From assembly GCA_964406135.1 (NCBI GenBank), contig CAYOQO010000016.1, positions 1-7,527 of the forward strand: DNA of 7,527 nucleotides, written 5' to 3'. Origin of the DNA: JACPFN01 sp964406135 (lineage in GTDB: Bacteria; Babelota; Babeliae; Babelales; Chromulinivoraceae). The notes below the pieces were generated by a model. That model ran no database searches. It was not told where the DNA came from and saw only the letters and a program-made list of their open reading frames with translations. Both the position numbers and the translations under genes were made by a program. Within the stretch, counting starts at the first letter, position 1. Each line of letters opens with the position of its first letter. Shown here piece by piece: positions 1 to 5,834 of the stretch.

Positions 1-357
1 CCAATAAAAAATCAACGGCAAAGTGATGTAAGCCGAACGAGCAACTCAGGTCCTGGTAAAGATCCAAATGAGGATGATCATGAAAAGGTAAATAAAGAAA
101 AAAGAATTAAAGAAAATGCGGATAAAAGAGCTCGGCATAATCGTTTTGGAAATTTTTATCGTGATCCTCAAACAAAATTATGGTGGTCAAAAGATATAGA
201 TCAGCACGGAGGTTCAATCTATAAGGTATTTAAGGAAGGGGCTAAAGGGTTCGAATGGTTATTTGATGCAGATGCTTTGGGGCAAAGAATTATTGATAAG
301 CATAAAGGATCTGTTGGAAAATTTATTTCATATAAGGAGTTAATATTTTACTCATGA
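1..357 (+). CDS. Polymorphic toxin, C-terminal 118 codons (5' end outside window); probable RNase toxin domain
   Basis: The frame is open from the left edge to TGA at 355-357, so only the C-terminus is visible. Residues about 12-48 (numbered from the edge) are a hydrophilic, Gly/Pro/Lys-rich linker. From about residue 48 a compact basic domain begins with FYRDPQTKLWWSKD, followed by D65-x-D67-x-H69, then GGSIYKV with K75, a DAD at 89-91, and KHKG at 100-103 near the end. From memory, this layout matches C-terminal toxin domains of polymorphic and contact-dependent inhibition toxins of the Ntox21 kind, such as the 16S rRNA-cleaving CdiA-CT of Enterobacter cloacae, where an Asp-Asp-His cluster is catalytic. 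The family name is a recollection, not a search result. The stop overlaps the start of an acidic downstream gene by ATGA, the classic toxin-immunity arrangement. Delivery domains and secretion route lie outside the window. Toxin C-terminus: fairly sure. RNase class: moderate. Confidence 0.72.
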   Translation, partial: PIKNQRQSDVSRTSNSGPGKDPNEDDHEKVNKEKRIKENADKRARHNRFGNFYRDPQTKLWWSKDIDQHGGSIYKVFKEGAKGFEWLFDADALGQRIIDKHKGSVGKFISYKELIFYS

Positions 358-878
358 GTCATTACTCAATACAAAAATTAAGTGATTTTGATTTCATTTT
401 GGATGATGAAATTATGCTGTTTGGAAATATTCATAGTGTTGATGAAGAAATTTATCATAACATGTGGATTATTGATATAGAGCAAAAATTTGGTAAAAAT
501 TTTATGTTAAAAGATTTAACAAAAATTATTGAAAATTTACTTCAAAATCGCTCAGAACAAATACAAAAAAAATATCCTGGTATCAAAGCTACATTTTATC
601 TTTGGTATGATCCACAATCAGTGCAATTAAAATTCAATATTTTGTCAGGGCAAGAAATTCAGTTGCCATTTGGCTGTAAAATAAATGTGTTTAATAATTT
701 TTTACCTATATTAAAAACTTTTTTAGATGATATTCATAGCGATTCGCATCCTCTTGATTGGAAAAATTTTACAATTCTTAATCCTGGCGATCCTGGTTGG
801 GATGATGACGATGATGAAACATCAAATTGGATTCAGGATGTTTATGTTACAACATTGCCTTGTGCAAAGATGAATTGA
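354..878 (+). CDS. Probable immunity protein for the upstream toxin (acidic, 174 aa)
   Basis: The start codon overlaps the toxin stop (ATGA at 354-357). An AAGGAG at 334-339 lies 14 bases upstream, longer than usual, so translational coupling to the toxin is likely. The protein has no signal peptide or membrane segment and should be cytoplasmic. It is acidic, with a mixed alpha/beta pattern: a helical stretch at about residues 52-72, then strand-like segments at 78-96 and 100-113. Near the C-terminus is a run of five Asp (150-154) after GDPGW, followed by a strand-like VYVTTLP. Cytosolic immunity proteins of nuclease toxins are often small and acidic and bind the basic toxin domain directly. 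I do not recognise the exact family. The role rests on position, overlap and charge complementarity. Confidence 0.7.
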   Translation: MSHYSIQKLSDFDFILDDEIMLFGNIHSVDEEIYHNMWIIDIEQKFGKNFMLKDLTKIIENLLQNRSEQIQKKYPGIKATFYLWYDPQSVQLKFNILSGQEIQLPFGCKINVFNNFLPILKTFLDDIHSDSHPLDWKNFTILNPGDPGWDDDDDETSNWIQDVYVTTLPCAKMN

Positions 879-959
879 TTACTTTTTCTCTATTTGCAAC
901 TGCGCTTCCATTTCTTCTTGTTCTTTTAAAACATCAGCAATGGTTGAAGCGTAAATGTG
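879..959 (-). pseudogene. 3'-end remnant of a paralogue of the 4555-5808 gene
   Basis: Read on the minus strand, this stretch encodes the last 26 codons plus TAA of the protein encoded at 4555-5808: HIYASTIADVLKEQEEMEA followed by QLQIEKK. Compared with the intact gene there are four base differences in 81 (at 901, 903, 950 and 954). Two are synonymous and two change residues (Pro to Ala, Arg to Gln). Upstream of the His codon the similarity collapses: only a short QF-like match remains, and an in-frame TAA appears five codons before the His codon. No start codon or gene body is present, so this is a truncated remnant, not a functional small gene. It begins immediately after the immunity gene's stop. 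Confidence 0.85.
879..959. repeat. Direct repeat, left copy (81 bp)
   Basis: It matches 4555-4635 in the same orientation at 77 of 81 positions with no gap. The match starts exactly at the base complementary to the stop codon of the repeated gene end and stops at 959. The pair brackets the Hint gene, the mini-ORFs and the secreted-protein cluster. Confidence 0.93.
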
Positions 960-1079
960 AAAAAATTGATGTTATGTTGTATGTTAAATAAGCGAATTGA
1001 GAAAGTATGAATTTAAGTTAAACTTTTTATTGTAATTTGAAAAAATAAATATACCATTAAAAGCATAAAACTCAGAGTA

Positions 1080-1135
1080 TTTTGAAGGTAAATAATTATA
1101 AGCAGTGTCCAAATTTTCAAAATTACCCTTCAAAG
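1080..1135 (+). promoter_or_regulatory. Possible leader hairpin masking the Hint gene ribosome binding site
   Basis: TTTGAAGG (1081-1088) is the exact reverse complement of CCTTCAAA (1127-1134). Pairing can continue with TAA (1089-1091) against TTA (1123-1125) around one bulged C at 1126, plus a U-G wobble of 1080 with 1135. The right arm runs into the Shine-Dalgarno stretch AAAGGAAG (1132-1139) of the gene starting at 1143, so folding could hide part of it. The loop is long, about 31 bases, which weakens the case. The rest of 960-1142 is AT-rich spacer; I see no convincing -35/-10 pair at standard spacing, although a promoter must lie here or further upstream. Confidence 0.3.
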
Positions 1136-1142
1136 GAAGTTC

Positions 1143-1832
1143 ATGATCTTTCAAAAAATTTTCAAAAAAATTTCTTTTTTTTCAGTTTTTTTATTTATGA
1201 GCGTAAGTGCATTTGATGGAGGTACTTTAGTTACAACATCAAGTGGCCGTTTAAAATCTATTCAAGAATTAAAGGTGGGAGATGAAGTTGTTTGTTATAA
1301 CAGTAATCTTCAACCTGAAATAAACTTCATCAAAGGTCTATATGCTTTTAGCGTAGATTCAAAAATGAATATTACGACTGCTGATAATATCACGGTAACA
1401 ACAAGCATGATGGAGCGTTTTTATCTACCAGTTGAAAATCAATGGGTATGTGCAAAAAATCTTAAAGAAGGCGATAATCTTTTAAATGAAAATTTAGAGC
1501 AAGTTGCCATAACTAATGTTGAACAGTTAGAAGGTAAAGACGTTATGTACCTTATCTCTGTTGATAATCAACATAACTTTTTAGCTTCTCGTGGCAAATA
1601 TTTGGTTCATAATGGAGCTGTAGGCGCTACTATAGGCGTTTATGCAGGGGCAAGTGCAGTTCAGGGTGCTTATTGGGGATTTACAGCTGCATTAGGGGCG
1701 GTATCTGGTCCAGCAGCTCCAGTTGTTGTAGGTCTTTGGTGTTTTTGGACAGCAGCTCCTTTAGTTGTTGCTACAAATGTAGGTGCTGTGGCAGGTGGGT
1801 TGGCTCTTGGTGTTGCGACAGGTCCTGTATGA
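1143..1832 (+). CDS. Secreted Hint-domain protein with uncharged Gly/Ala-rich C-terminal tail
   Basis: The start is supported by AAAGGAAG at 1132-1139. Residues 1-23 are a signal peptide: Lys at 5, 8 and 9, a Phe-rich core, and VSA before a likely cleavage after Ala23. A Hint (hedgehog/intein) domain follows at about 23-157. Block A reads FDGGTLVTTSSG...KSIQELKVGDEVVCYN (24-53). The middle block contains WVCAKNLKEGDNLL (101-114). The F block has SVDNQHNF (139-146), and the domain closes with YLVHN (153-157). The Cys that normally precedes F-x-x-G-T is Ala23, and the block B TxxH histidine appears absent (TTSMM, 86-90). The terminal His156-Asn157 is kept and is followed by Gly158, not a nucleophile. 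Protein splicing is therefore unlikely, but Asn-cyclisation cleavage remains conceivable. The tail (158-229) has no Lys, Arg, Asp or Glu and repeated Gly-x3-Gly-like spacing. It could be a membrane-active or pore-forming peptide (inference). It probably heads an operon with the mini-ORFs. Confidence 0.85.
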   Translation: MIFQKIFKKISFFSVFLFMSVSAFDGGTLVTTSSGRLKSIQELKVGDEVVCYNSNLQPEINFIKGLYAFSVDSKMNITTADNITVTTSMMERFYLPVENQWVCAKNLKEGDNLLNENLEQVAITNVEQLEGKDVMYLISVDNQHNFLASRGKYLVHNGAVGATIGVYAGASAVQGAYWGFTAALGAVSGPAAPVVVGLWCFWTAAPLVVATNVGAVAGGLALGVATGPV

Positions 1833-1848
1833 ACAAAAGGATGTATTG

Positions 1849-1941
1849 ATGTATAAATGGTATATGTTATATATTCTAGCAATGTTTGGAATTGCAATAT
1901 CTTATTATTTGAAAAATTATGTTTTAAAAGATAAACAATGA
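1849..1941 (+). CDS. Mini membrane protein, 30 aa
   Basis: A 30-codon ORF begins 16 bases after the Hint gene stop, with AAAGG at 1836-1840 placed 8 bases ahead of its ATG. The peptide is one hydrophobic segment (about residues 4-21, YMLYILAMFGIAISYY) followed by a positively charged end (KNYVLKDKQ). This suggests a single-pass inner-membrane protein with the C-terminus inside. Its stop overlaps the start of the next ORF by ATGA. Position and topology suggest an immunity, holin-like or export accessory for the hydrophobic tail of the Hint protein, but no family is recognised. An ORF this short can occur by chance. The ribosome binding site and the overlap are the main support. Confidence 0.55.
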   Translation: MYKWYMLYILAMFGIAISYYLKNYVLKDKQ

Positions 1942-2114
1942 ATCAAAATATGCATACTTGGATTGCAACTTCATTAAGTGTATTAACAGTACAGGCTTTA
2001 ATTGTTTGGCCTAAATTTAAAGAAGTTGAAACTGAACATGAATTCATTATTTTTTTTGTTCAATTTATTTCACCATTTGTATTTTTGAGCGTTTGGTATT
2101 GTTTTATTAGTTAG
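1938..2114 (+). CDS. Small two-pass membrane protein, 58 aa
   Basis: The ATG lies in the ATGA overlap with the stop of the 30-codon ORF, and there is no good ribosome binding site of its own, so coupled translation is likely. The protein has a hydrophobic segment at about residues 8-24, a charged loop (PKFKEVETEHE, 25-35), and a second aromatic-rich hydrophobic segment at 36-57 ending in WYCFIS. That is a compact helical hairpin. Small two-helix membrane proteins next to genes for hydrophobic peptides are often immunity proteins (bacteriocin loci) or holins. Here this is inference only. No sequence family is recognised. Confidence 0.6.
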   Translation: MNQNMHTWIATSLSVLTVQALIVWPKFKEVETEHEFIIFFVQFISPFVFLSVWYCFIS

Positions 2115-2172
2115 AAATAAATAAAACATTTCAATCTTTTTTATAAATCAATTTTAAAACGAAAAATAAATC

Positions 2173-2823
2173 ATGTTAAAAAAATTAGCCCATATGTTGT
2201 TGGGTTTCAATCTTTTGACGTTAAAGCCAGTTATTGCCTTTGAGCCTTTATTTACAGGCATGGCTGTGTCATATGCTTCGTCAAAAGTAGTATTATCAGT
2301 AGTAACTTGCAGCTACTTGCTTACAAACAAAATTCAAAGTCAAAAAGAAGATGATTCTGAGAATGCAGAGTATTTGTTTTGGCGATGTCTTACAAAAAAT
2401 AAGGTCAGTACTCACCTTAATGCTATTGGAATACCTGTAGAGTGTGACAGTGCTGAAAAAATATGCCGATTGTTGGCAGGTAACATTAAAACTGATGTAA
2501 TAATTGCAGCTTTTAAAGCTGAAAAAGCGGCGGAGGCATTTAGGTCTAGGATGGGTAAAGCCAGTGCTGTAATTGTTGCAGGCCAATTAATGCGTCCTTA
2601 TGTTGCTCCAACGGAAGAAGAAAATCTTCAAAAGAGTATTAAACGAAATTATGACATATATGTTCAATCCGAGAAAGAATTAATAATCTGCATGGACAGA
2701 CATGCTTATCCTGATCGAACAATCGTTCCAAAAGTTTGTGAAGAAATAGCCTTAAAATATTATCTTCATGCAACAGGAAAAAATTATTATGAGGAACTTA
2801 TGAAAAAAAATAACGCTGGATGA
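2173..2823 (+). CDS. Exported protein of the PTEEE/Cys-pair family, member 1 (216 aa)
   Basis: The N-terminus is a plausible signal peptide (MLKKLAHMLLGFNLLTLKPVIA, likely cut near residue 22). A second hydrophobic stretch at about 28-50 could be a membrane segment or buried helix. The C-terminal part carries PTEEE (146-150), C173-M-D and P186-K-V-C189-E190, shared in the same order with the products of 2899-3363 and 3947-4528. Residues 69-103 (FWRCL...GIPVECDSAEKICRLLAG) resemble the same Cys-pair unit, so this protein seems to hold two copies of it. The paired Cys may form a disulfide outside the cytoplasm. There is no clear Shine-Dalgarno before the ATG. The gene begins 58 bases after the 58-aa membrane ORF and is followed by a 75-base gap. 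No function is recognised. Confidence 0.8.
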   Translation: MLKKLAHMLLGFNLLTLKPVIAFEPLFTGMAVSYASSKVVLSVVTCSYLLTNKIQSQKEDDSENAEYLFWRCLTKNKVSTHLNAIGIPVECDSAEKICRLLAGNIKTDVIIAAFKAEKAAEAFRSRMGKASAVIVAGQLMRPYVAPTEEENLQKSIKRNYDIYVQSEKELIICMDRHAYPDRTIVPKVCEEIALKYYLHATGKNYYEELMKKNNAG

Positions 2824-2898
2824 ATTTTTAGTAATTACTTATCTATCAATAACATGATCGTAGGATAATTTTTTTCAATAAATAACAAAGGTTTAATC

Positions 2899-3363
2899 AT
2901 GCAACAAAAGAAACTTTTTTTTTATAAATTTATAATAATTGCTGCTTCCCAGGTCTATTTTTCCAGCATAGCTATAGCTAGTCAAGAAGCCGGATCTAAA
3001 ATAGCAGAAGTTGCTACTACGATAACAGGAAACACAGTGTTAAAAGCATTGCCTGCTTTGACATTGACTTATCAAGTGGGCGATCTTGGTTGGCAAACTG
3101 TAAAGTATTTTTTTCCAACAGAAGAAGAGAAGGTGCAAGCTCTTTGTACTACTGATCGGCTAGAATCAGTTCAAATGTTTGAAAAATTTGCAACTTGCCT
3201 TCTTGATAATCCAAAGGGTAGGTCCACTATTGGAGAGTTTGGAATACCAACAGTCTGTGAAATTTCAGCTCTACAATTAGTGAAAAAAGGAGCGGCGAAA
3301 GAAGTTAACGAAATGATCCATGTTTATAGATCAGAAATGATGAAACTCATTTTAAAAAAATAA
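2899..3363 (+). CDS. Exported protein of the PTEEE/Cys-pair family, member 2 (154 aa)
   Basis: AAAGG at 2887-2891 lies 7 bases before the ATG. Residues 1-28 form a signal peptide (two Lys, then a hydrophobic core, ending SIAIAS or AIA). After a mildly hydrophobic, Thr/Ala-rich region (about 35-60), the family signature appears: FFPTEEE (71-77), C83, FATCLLD (97-103) and GIPTVCE (115-121). It is the shortest family member and shows the core unit most clearly. It is 11 bases from the next gene and so probably co-transcribed with it. No enzymatic motif is seen. The location is periplasmic, outer surface or secreted, judging by the signal peptide. Confidence 0.82.
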   Translation: MQQKKLFFYKFIIIAASQVYFSSIAIASQEAGSKIAEVATTITGNTVLKALPALTLTYQVGDLGWQTVKYFFPTEEEKVQALCTTDRLESVQMFEKFATCLLDNPKGRSTIGEFGIPTVCEISALQLVKKGAAKEVNEMIHVYRSEMMKLILKK

Positions 3364-3374
3364 TAAGGAACAAT

Positions 3375-3938
3375 ATGACCTATAAGAAACATATATTTTT
3401 TTTAAGTCTATTTGCAATGCCATATACAATGGTTGGAAAAAATACTGTTAAAATCCAGATGCAAATAGATGGGCAAATAGAAGAACTTAAAGAGAAGATT
3501 TATCAAAAAGAGTTAGAAATTTTTAATCTTGGAAACATGATTGAAGAAAAAGATAAGCATTATTCTATGCTTAAATTAGAAATTCGAAAAAATATTGAAG
3601 CAATGATAGATGTACGATTAGAACAATTAAAAAAACAAAATAATGGTAAATCGTTATCGCAAGAAGATAAAGATAGAATTGATGCTGAAGTGCGAAAAAA
3701 GCTTAAAGAATTTGTTAAAAATTTTTTTGATGCTGTGAACGATGGTAAAAAAATAAAAGGAATACTTGAAGCAAATCCTTTTCAGCAAGATAAAGCAGAT
3801 TATGGTTTTTTTAATTTCTATTTAATACGATCGATTTTTGATTATCAATTTATCTTGGGTCTTATTAATCAATATGAAAATTGCATTCAGGAACTTAGTA
3901 AATTAAAAAATGAATTAACTGAATTACAAAAACAATAG
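3375..3938 (+). CDS. Exported coiled-coil protein (187 aa)
   Basis: AAGGAA at 3365-3370 precedes the ATG by 4 bases. The N-terminus (MTYKKHIFFLSLFAMPYTMVG) is a short signal peptide. The mature part is highly charged and helical. Heptad-like spacing of hydrophobic residues is visible at about 27-90 (IDGQIEELKEKIYQKELEI and onward) and again at about 163-187 (YENCIQELSKLKNELTEL). A more globular, aromatic-rich section lies between (115-160, with FFNFYLIRSIFDYQFILG). It lacks the PTEEE/Cys-pair signature of its neighbours and has a single Cys near the C-terminal coil. It may be a structural or partner protein for the flanking paralogues (inference from operon position: 11 bases after one and 8 before the next). 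Confidence 0.82.
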   Translation: MTYKKHIFFLSLFAMPYTMVGKNTVKIQMQIDGQIEELKEKIYQKELEIFNLGNMIEEKDKHYSMLKLEIRKNIEAMIDVRLEQLKKQNNGKSLSQEDKDRIDAEVRKKLKEFVKNFFDAVNDGKKIKGILEANPFQQDKADYGFFNFYLIRSIFDYQFILGLINQYENCIQELSKLKNELTELQKQ

Positions 3939-3946
3939 GAACTACT

Positions 3947-4528
3947 TTGAAAAATGTTAAAATAAGCATTTTTTATGCAATAGTGATTACGAGTACAGCA
4001 GAGAGTGTTTTTTGGAATCCGGCAGGTACAGAAGCTGTTAAAGAAGCAGCTAAAGTAGCAACTATAATTATAGATAAAACTGTGCCTATTTTGTCAGCAG
4101 AGTCAGCAAAGTTGACGGAAACGATTCTTGTTGTTTCTGAACGAACAGGCGTTTCTGTAGACAAGATGACTGTTGTTGTAGATAAACTTGGCACAGGAAT
4201 GATTTATGTTGCAGCAGCAGGAGTGACTATTTATAGCATTAAGCTAGTGTGTAATGCGGGATGTACTGTTAAGTCATCTTTATGGCCAAGCGAAGAAGAA
4301 ATTCAAGCAAAATTAGCTCAATGTATAGAAACAGAAAAACGTATTAAGCTGATAAGAGAAGAAATAAAAATGTTAGATGCTAAAGCAACGTTTGAACAGT
4401 GCCTTGATAAACACATAGAAAAGCCTGGATTTCCAGAGGCTTGTGAAAATGCAGCAAGGGCATATGCTAAATTTAATCGTTATAATGAAGTTAACAGTAT
4501 AAAAGCGTTTTTTAATCAATCGAGATAA
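3947..4528 (+). CDS. Exported protein of the PTEEE/Cys-pair family, member 3 (193 aa; TTG start)
   Basis: The start is TTG at 3947. TAGGA at 3936-3940 lies 6 bases upstream, and no ATG in this frame occurs early enough to keep the N-terminal hydrophobic export signal (about residues 5-18, ending STAES). After an Ala/Val-rich helical region and a hydrophobic stretch at about 84-104, the family signature follows: LWPSEEE (112-118), C126, FEQCLDKH (149-156) and GFPEACENAA (161-170). Compared with member 2, a longer charged helix (127-148) separates the SEEE box from the Cys-pair unit. An extra close pair, C102 and C106, sits just after the hydrophobic stretch. Last gene of the rightward cluster; it converges with the gene ending at 4555. 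Function unknown. Confidence 0.8.
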   Translation: MKNVKISIFYAIVITSTAESVFWNPAGTEAVKEAAKVATIIIDKTVPILSAESAKLTETILVVSERTGVSVDKMTVVVDKLGTGMIYVAAAGVTIYSIKLVCNAGCTVKSSLWPSEEEIQAKLAQCIETEKRIKLIREEIKMLDAKATFEQCLDKHIEKPGFPEACENAARAYAKFNRYNEVNSIKAFFNQSR

Positions 4529-4538
4529 TAATTATCTT
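4522..4538. terminator. Weak AT-rich hairpin between convergent genes
   Basis: AGATAA (4523-4528) pairs with TTATCT (4532-4537) around a three-base loop, with a G-U closing pair. It overlaps the stop codon of the rightward gene and lies in the 26-base gap before the convergent gene end. The stem is almost all A-T, and the T-run at 4552-4556 is 14 bases away, so function as a terminator is doubtful. Confidence 0.2.
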
Positions 4539-4554
4539 AAAACAAGCAGTCTTT

Positions 4555-4635
4555 TTACTTTTTCTCTATTTGCAACCGTGCTTCCATTTCTTCTTGTTCT
4601 TTTAAAACATCAGCAATGGTTGAAGGGTAGATGTG
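4555..4635. repeat. Direct repeat, right copy (81 bp)
   Basis: It matches 879-959 at 77 of 81 positions without gaps. This copy is the 3' end of the intact leftward gene, and the reading frame continues through it, so this is the parental context and 879-959 is the orphan fragment. Confidence 0.93.
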
Positions 4636-5808
4636 GCGAATGCAAAATTGTGACATGTCATCAATGCTGCATCCTGGAATAGTTTTTAAATGATCATATT
4701 CTTTTTTAAGATCTGAATTTTCAAGACCTAAGCCTTTCCAATCAATTTCAGCATTAGTGATAAATTGTGGATGTTGAACGAATCCAGCTAATATCACAGA
4801 TTCAATATTTTTTGGAGAAATATTTTTTAGTTTTTTTAATTTTTTATTGCATCCGCAAGGTTTTTGATATTGATCAAGAATAAGAGTTGCATTTTTTGTG
4901 AGATTTAAAGCTTTTTTTAATTTATTAAACGAATGTGAAAATTGATATCCAGCTATAATCATAACTTCATCATTTTTATTCATTTGAGATTTATTAATTA
5001 AAATAAAACAATCTTTATTAAAAGAATAAAAATTGAGAGTTATGTTGGTTATACCAGTGCATAAGCAAAAATGAATTATTTTAATTCCCAAAATTTGATT
5101 AGAAGCCTTCAATTTTTGAAAAATTGGTTTAAAGCTTGGAAAAAATGCAGTCATTGAGCAGAATCCTTTAGACTCAACCTGATTTAAAATTTTTTGTAAT
5201 TTTTTTGATCCATAGGTCAAGGCTATTTGTCTTTCATAATCAATGGTAAGTAGTGTAAGTTTGTATTTTGCAGAATTTAATATTTTTATAAATTTTTTAT
5301 GTGAAATTAATGTTTTTTCAATGAGTGGTAGATGTTTTACATTTAGTGGAGAACATAAATAAAGCAAACTTAGTACATTAATTGATTCAAAACTTTTAAA
5401 GAAAATATGATTTTCAATAAGAATGGATTCAATATTTTTTGTTTTTAGTTCTTTTGTTAATTGTTGTCGCTCAAGATGTTTCATTGTTTTTATATTTAGA
5501 ATCAATTTTTGAGTATTTTTTATCAATCGCGAAAAATTATTTTGTTCTTTTGAAATAGATTGGAGTAATTTTTTATCTTTTATTAAATCTAAAAAAAGAG
5601 AGGTTCTTGTTTGACATTTCCAGTCACCTACAGAGCTATCAAAATTTTTCAGTTGTTTTTTTGTGAAAGCTTTTATTGCTTCTTTTATTATGATTATTTC
5701 TAAAAGATATATGTATAATTCATTAATCAATAAGTCTATTTTTAAAATAGAATGTTTTTTATCTGATAAAAAGGTAAAATTTTTAGCTAAAATTTTTGCA
5801 TTATTCAT
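4555..5808 (-). CDS. Unrecognised protein (417 aa), 3' end duplicated upstream
   Basis: The leftward frame opens with MNNAKILAKNF and has no signal peptide, so it is probably cytoplasmic or delivered by another route. It is very Lys/Ile/Leu/Asn-rich, as expected from strong AT bias, and mainly helical in appearance. A hydrophobic stretch at about residues 23-41 (IDLLINELYIYLLEIIIIK) resembles an amphipathic helix or weak membrane segment. Cysteines cluster at C-G-C in QKPCGCNKK (about 317) and there is another near the C-terminus (SQFCIRH). The C-terminal 26 codons are repeated at 879-959, which implies at least one paralogue in this genome. It follows the 5835-7527 gene by 26 bases on the same strand, with no clear Shine-Dalgarno. 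No family or catalytic motif is recognised. Confidence 0.72.
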   Translation of the reverse strand: MNNAKILAKNFTFLSDKKHSILKIDLLINELYIYLLEIIIIKEAIKAFTKKQLKNFDSSVGDWKCQTRTSLFLDLIKDKKLLQSISKEQNNFSRLIKNTQKLILNIKTMKHLERQQLTKELKTKNIESILIENHIFFKSFESINVLSLLYLCSPLNVKHLPLIEKTLISHKKFIKILNSAKYKLTLLTIDYERQIALTYGSKKLQKILNQVESKGFCSMTAFFPSFKPIFQKLKASNQILGIKIIHFCLCTGITNITLNFYSFNKDCFILINKSQMNKNDEVMIIAGYQFSHSFNKLKKALNLTKNATLILDQYQKPCGCNKKLKKLKNISPKNIESVILAGFVQHPQFITNAEIDWKGLGLENSDLKKEYDHLKTIPGCSIDDMSQFCIRHIYPSTIADVLKEQEEMEARLQIEKK

Positions 5809-5834
5809 TATATTTTTTATTCATAAAATATGAT

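Noticed and set aside
1030..1069. Possible promoter for the Hint gene (TTGTAA or TTGAAA with TATACC or CATAAA)
   Set aside because: Spacings are 14 or 21 bases rather than about 17, and such boxes are expected by chance in DNA this AT-rich.
1670..1897. Open minus-strand frame opposite the Hint tail
   Set aside because: It is a shadow of the Gly/Ala-rich codons on the plus strand: Thr/Pro/Ala-rich product, no ribosome binding site, and it overlaps a well-supported gene.
2296..2586. Open minus-strand frame inside the 216-aa gene
   Set aside because: It is fully contained in a gene with signal peptide and family signature. The product has no domain-like pattern.
2830..2839. Ten-base palindrome AGTAATTACT between the 216-aa and 154-aa genes
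   Set aside because: It is short and AT-rich, with no second copy noticed at other gene starts; too weak to call an operator or terminator.
3973..4194. Open minus-strand frame inside the TTG-start gene
   Set aside because: It is antisense to the Ala/Val/Thr-rich region of member 3; low-complexity shadow with no start signal.
879..4635. Transposon or insertion sequence bounded by the 81-bp repeats
   Set aside because: The repeats are direct copies of a coding 3' end. No transposase or integrase gene and no terminal inverted repeats were seen, so homologous recombination explains them better.
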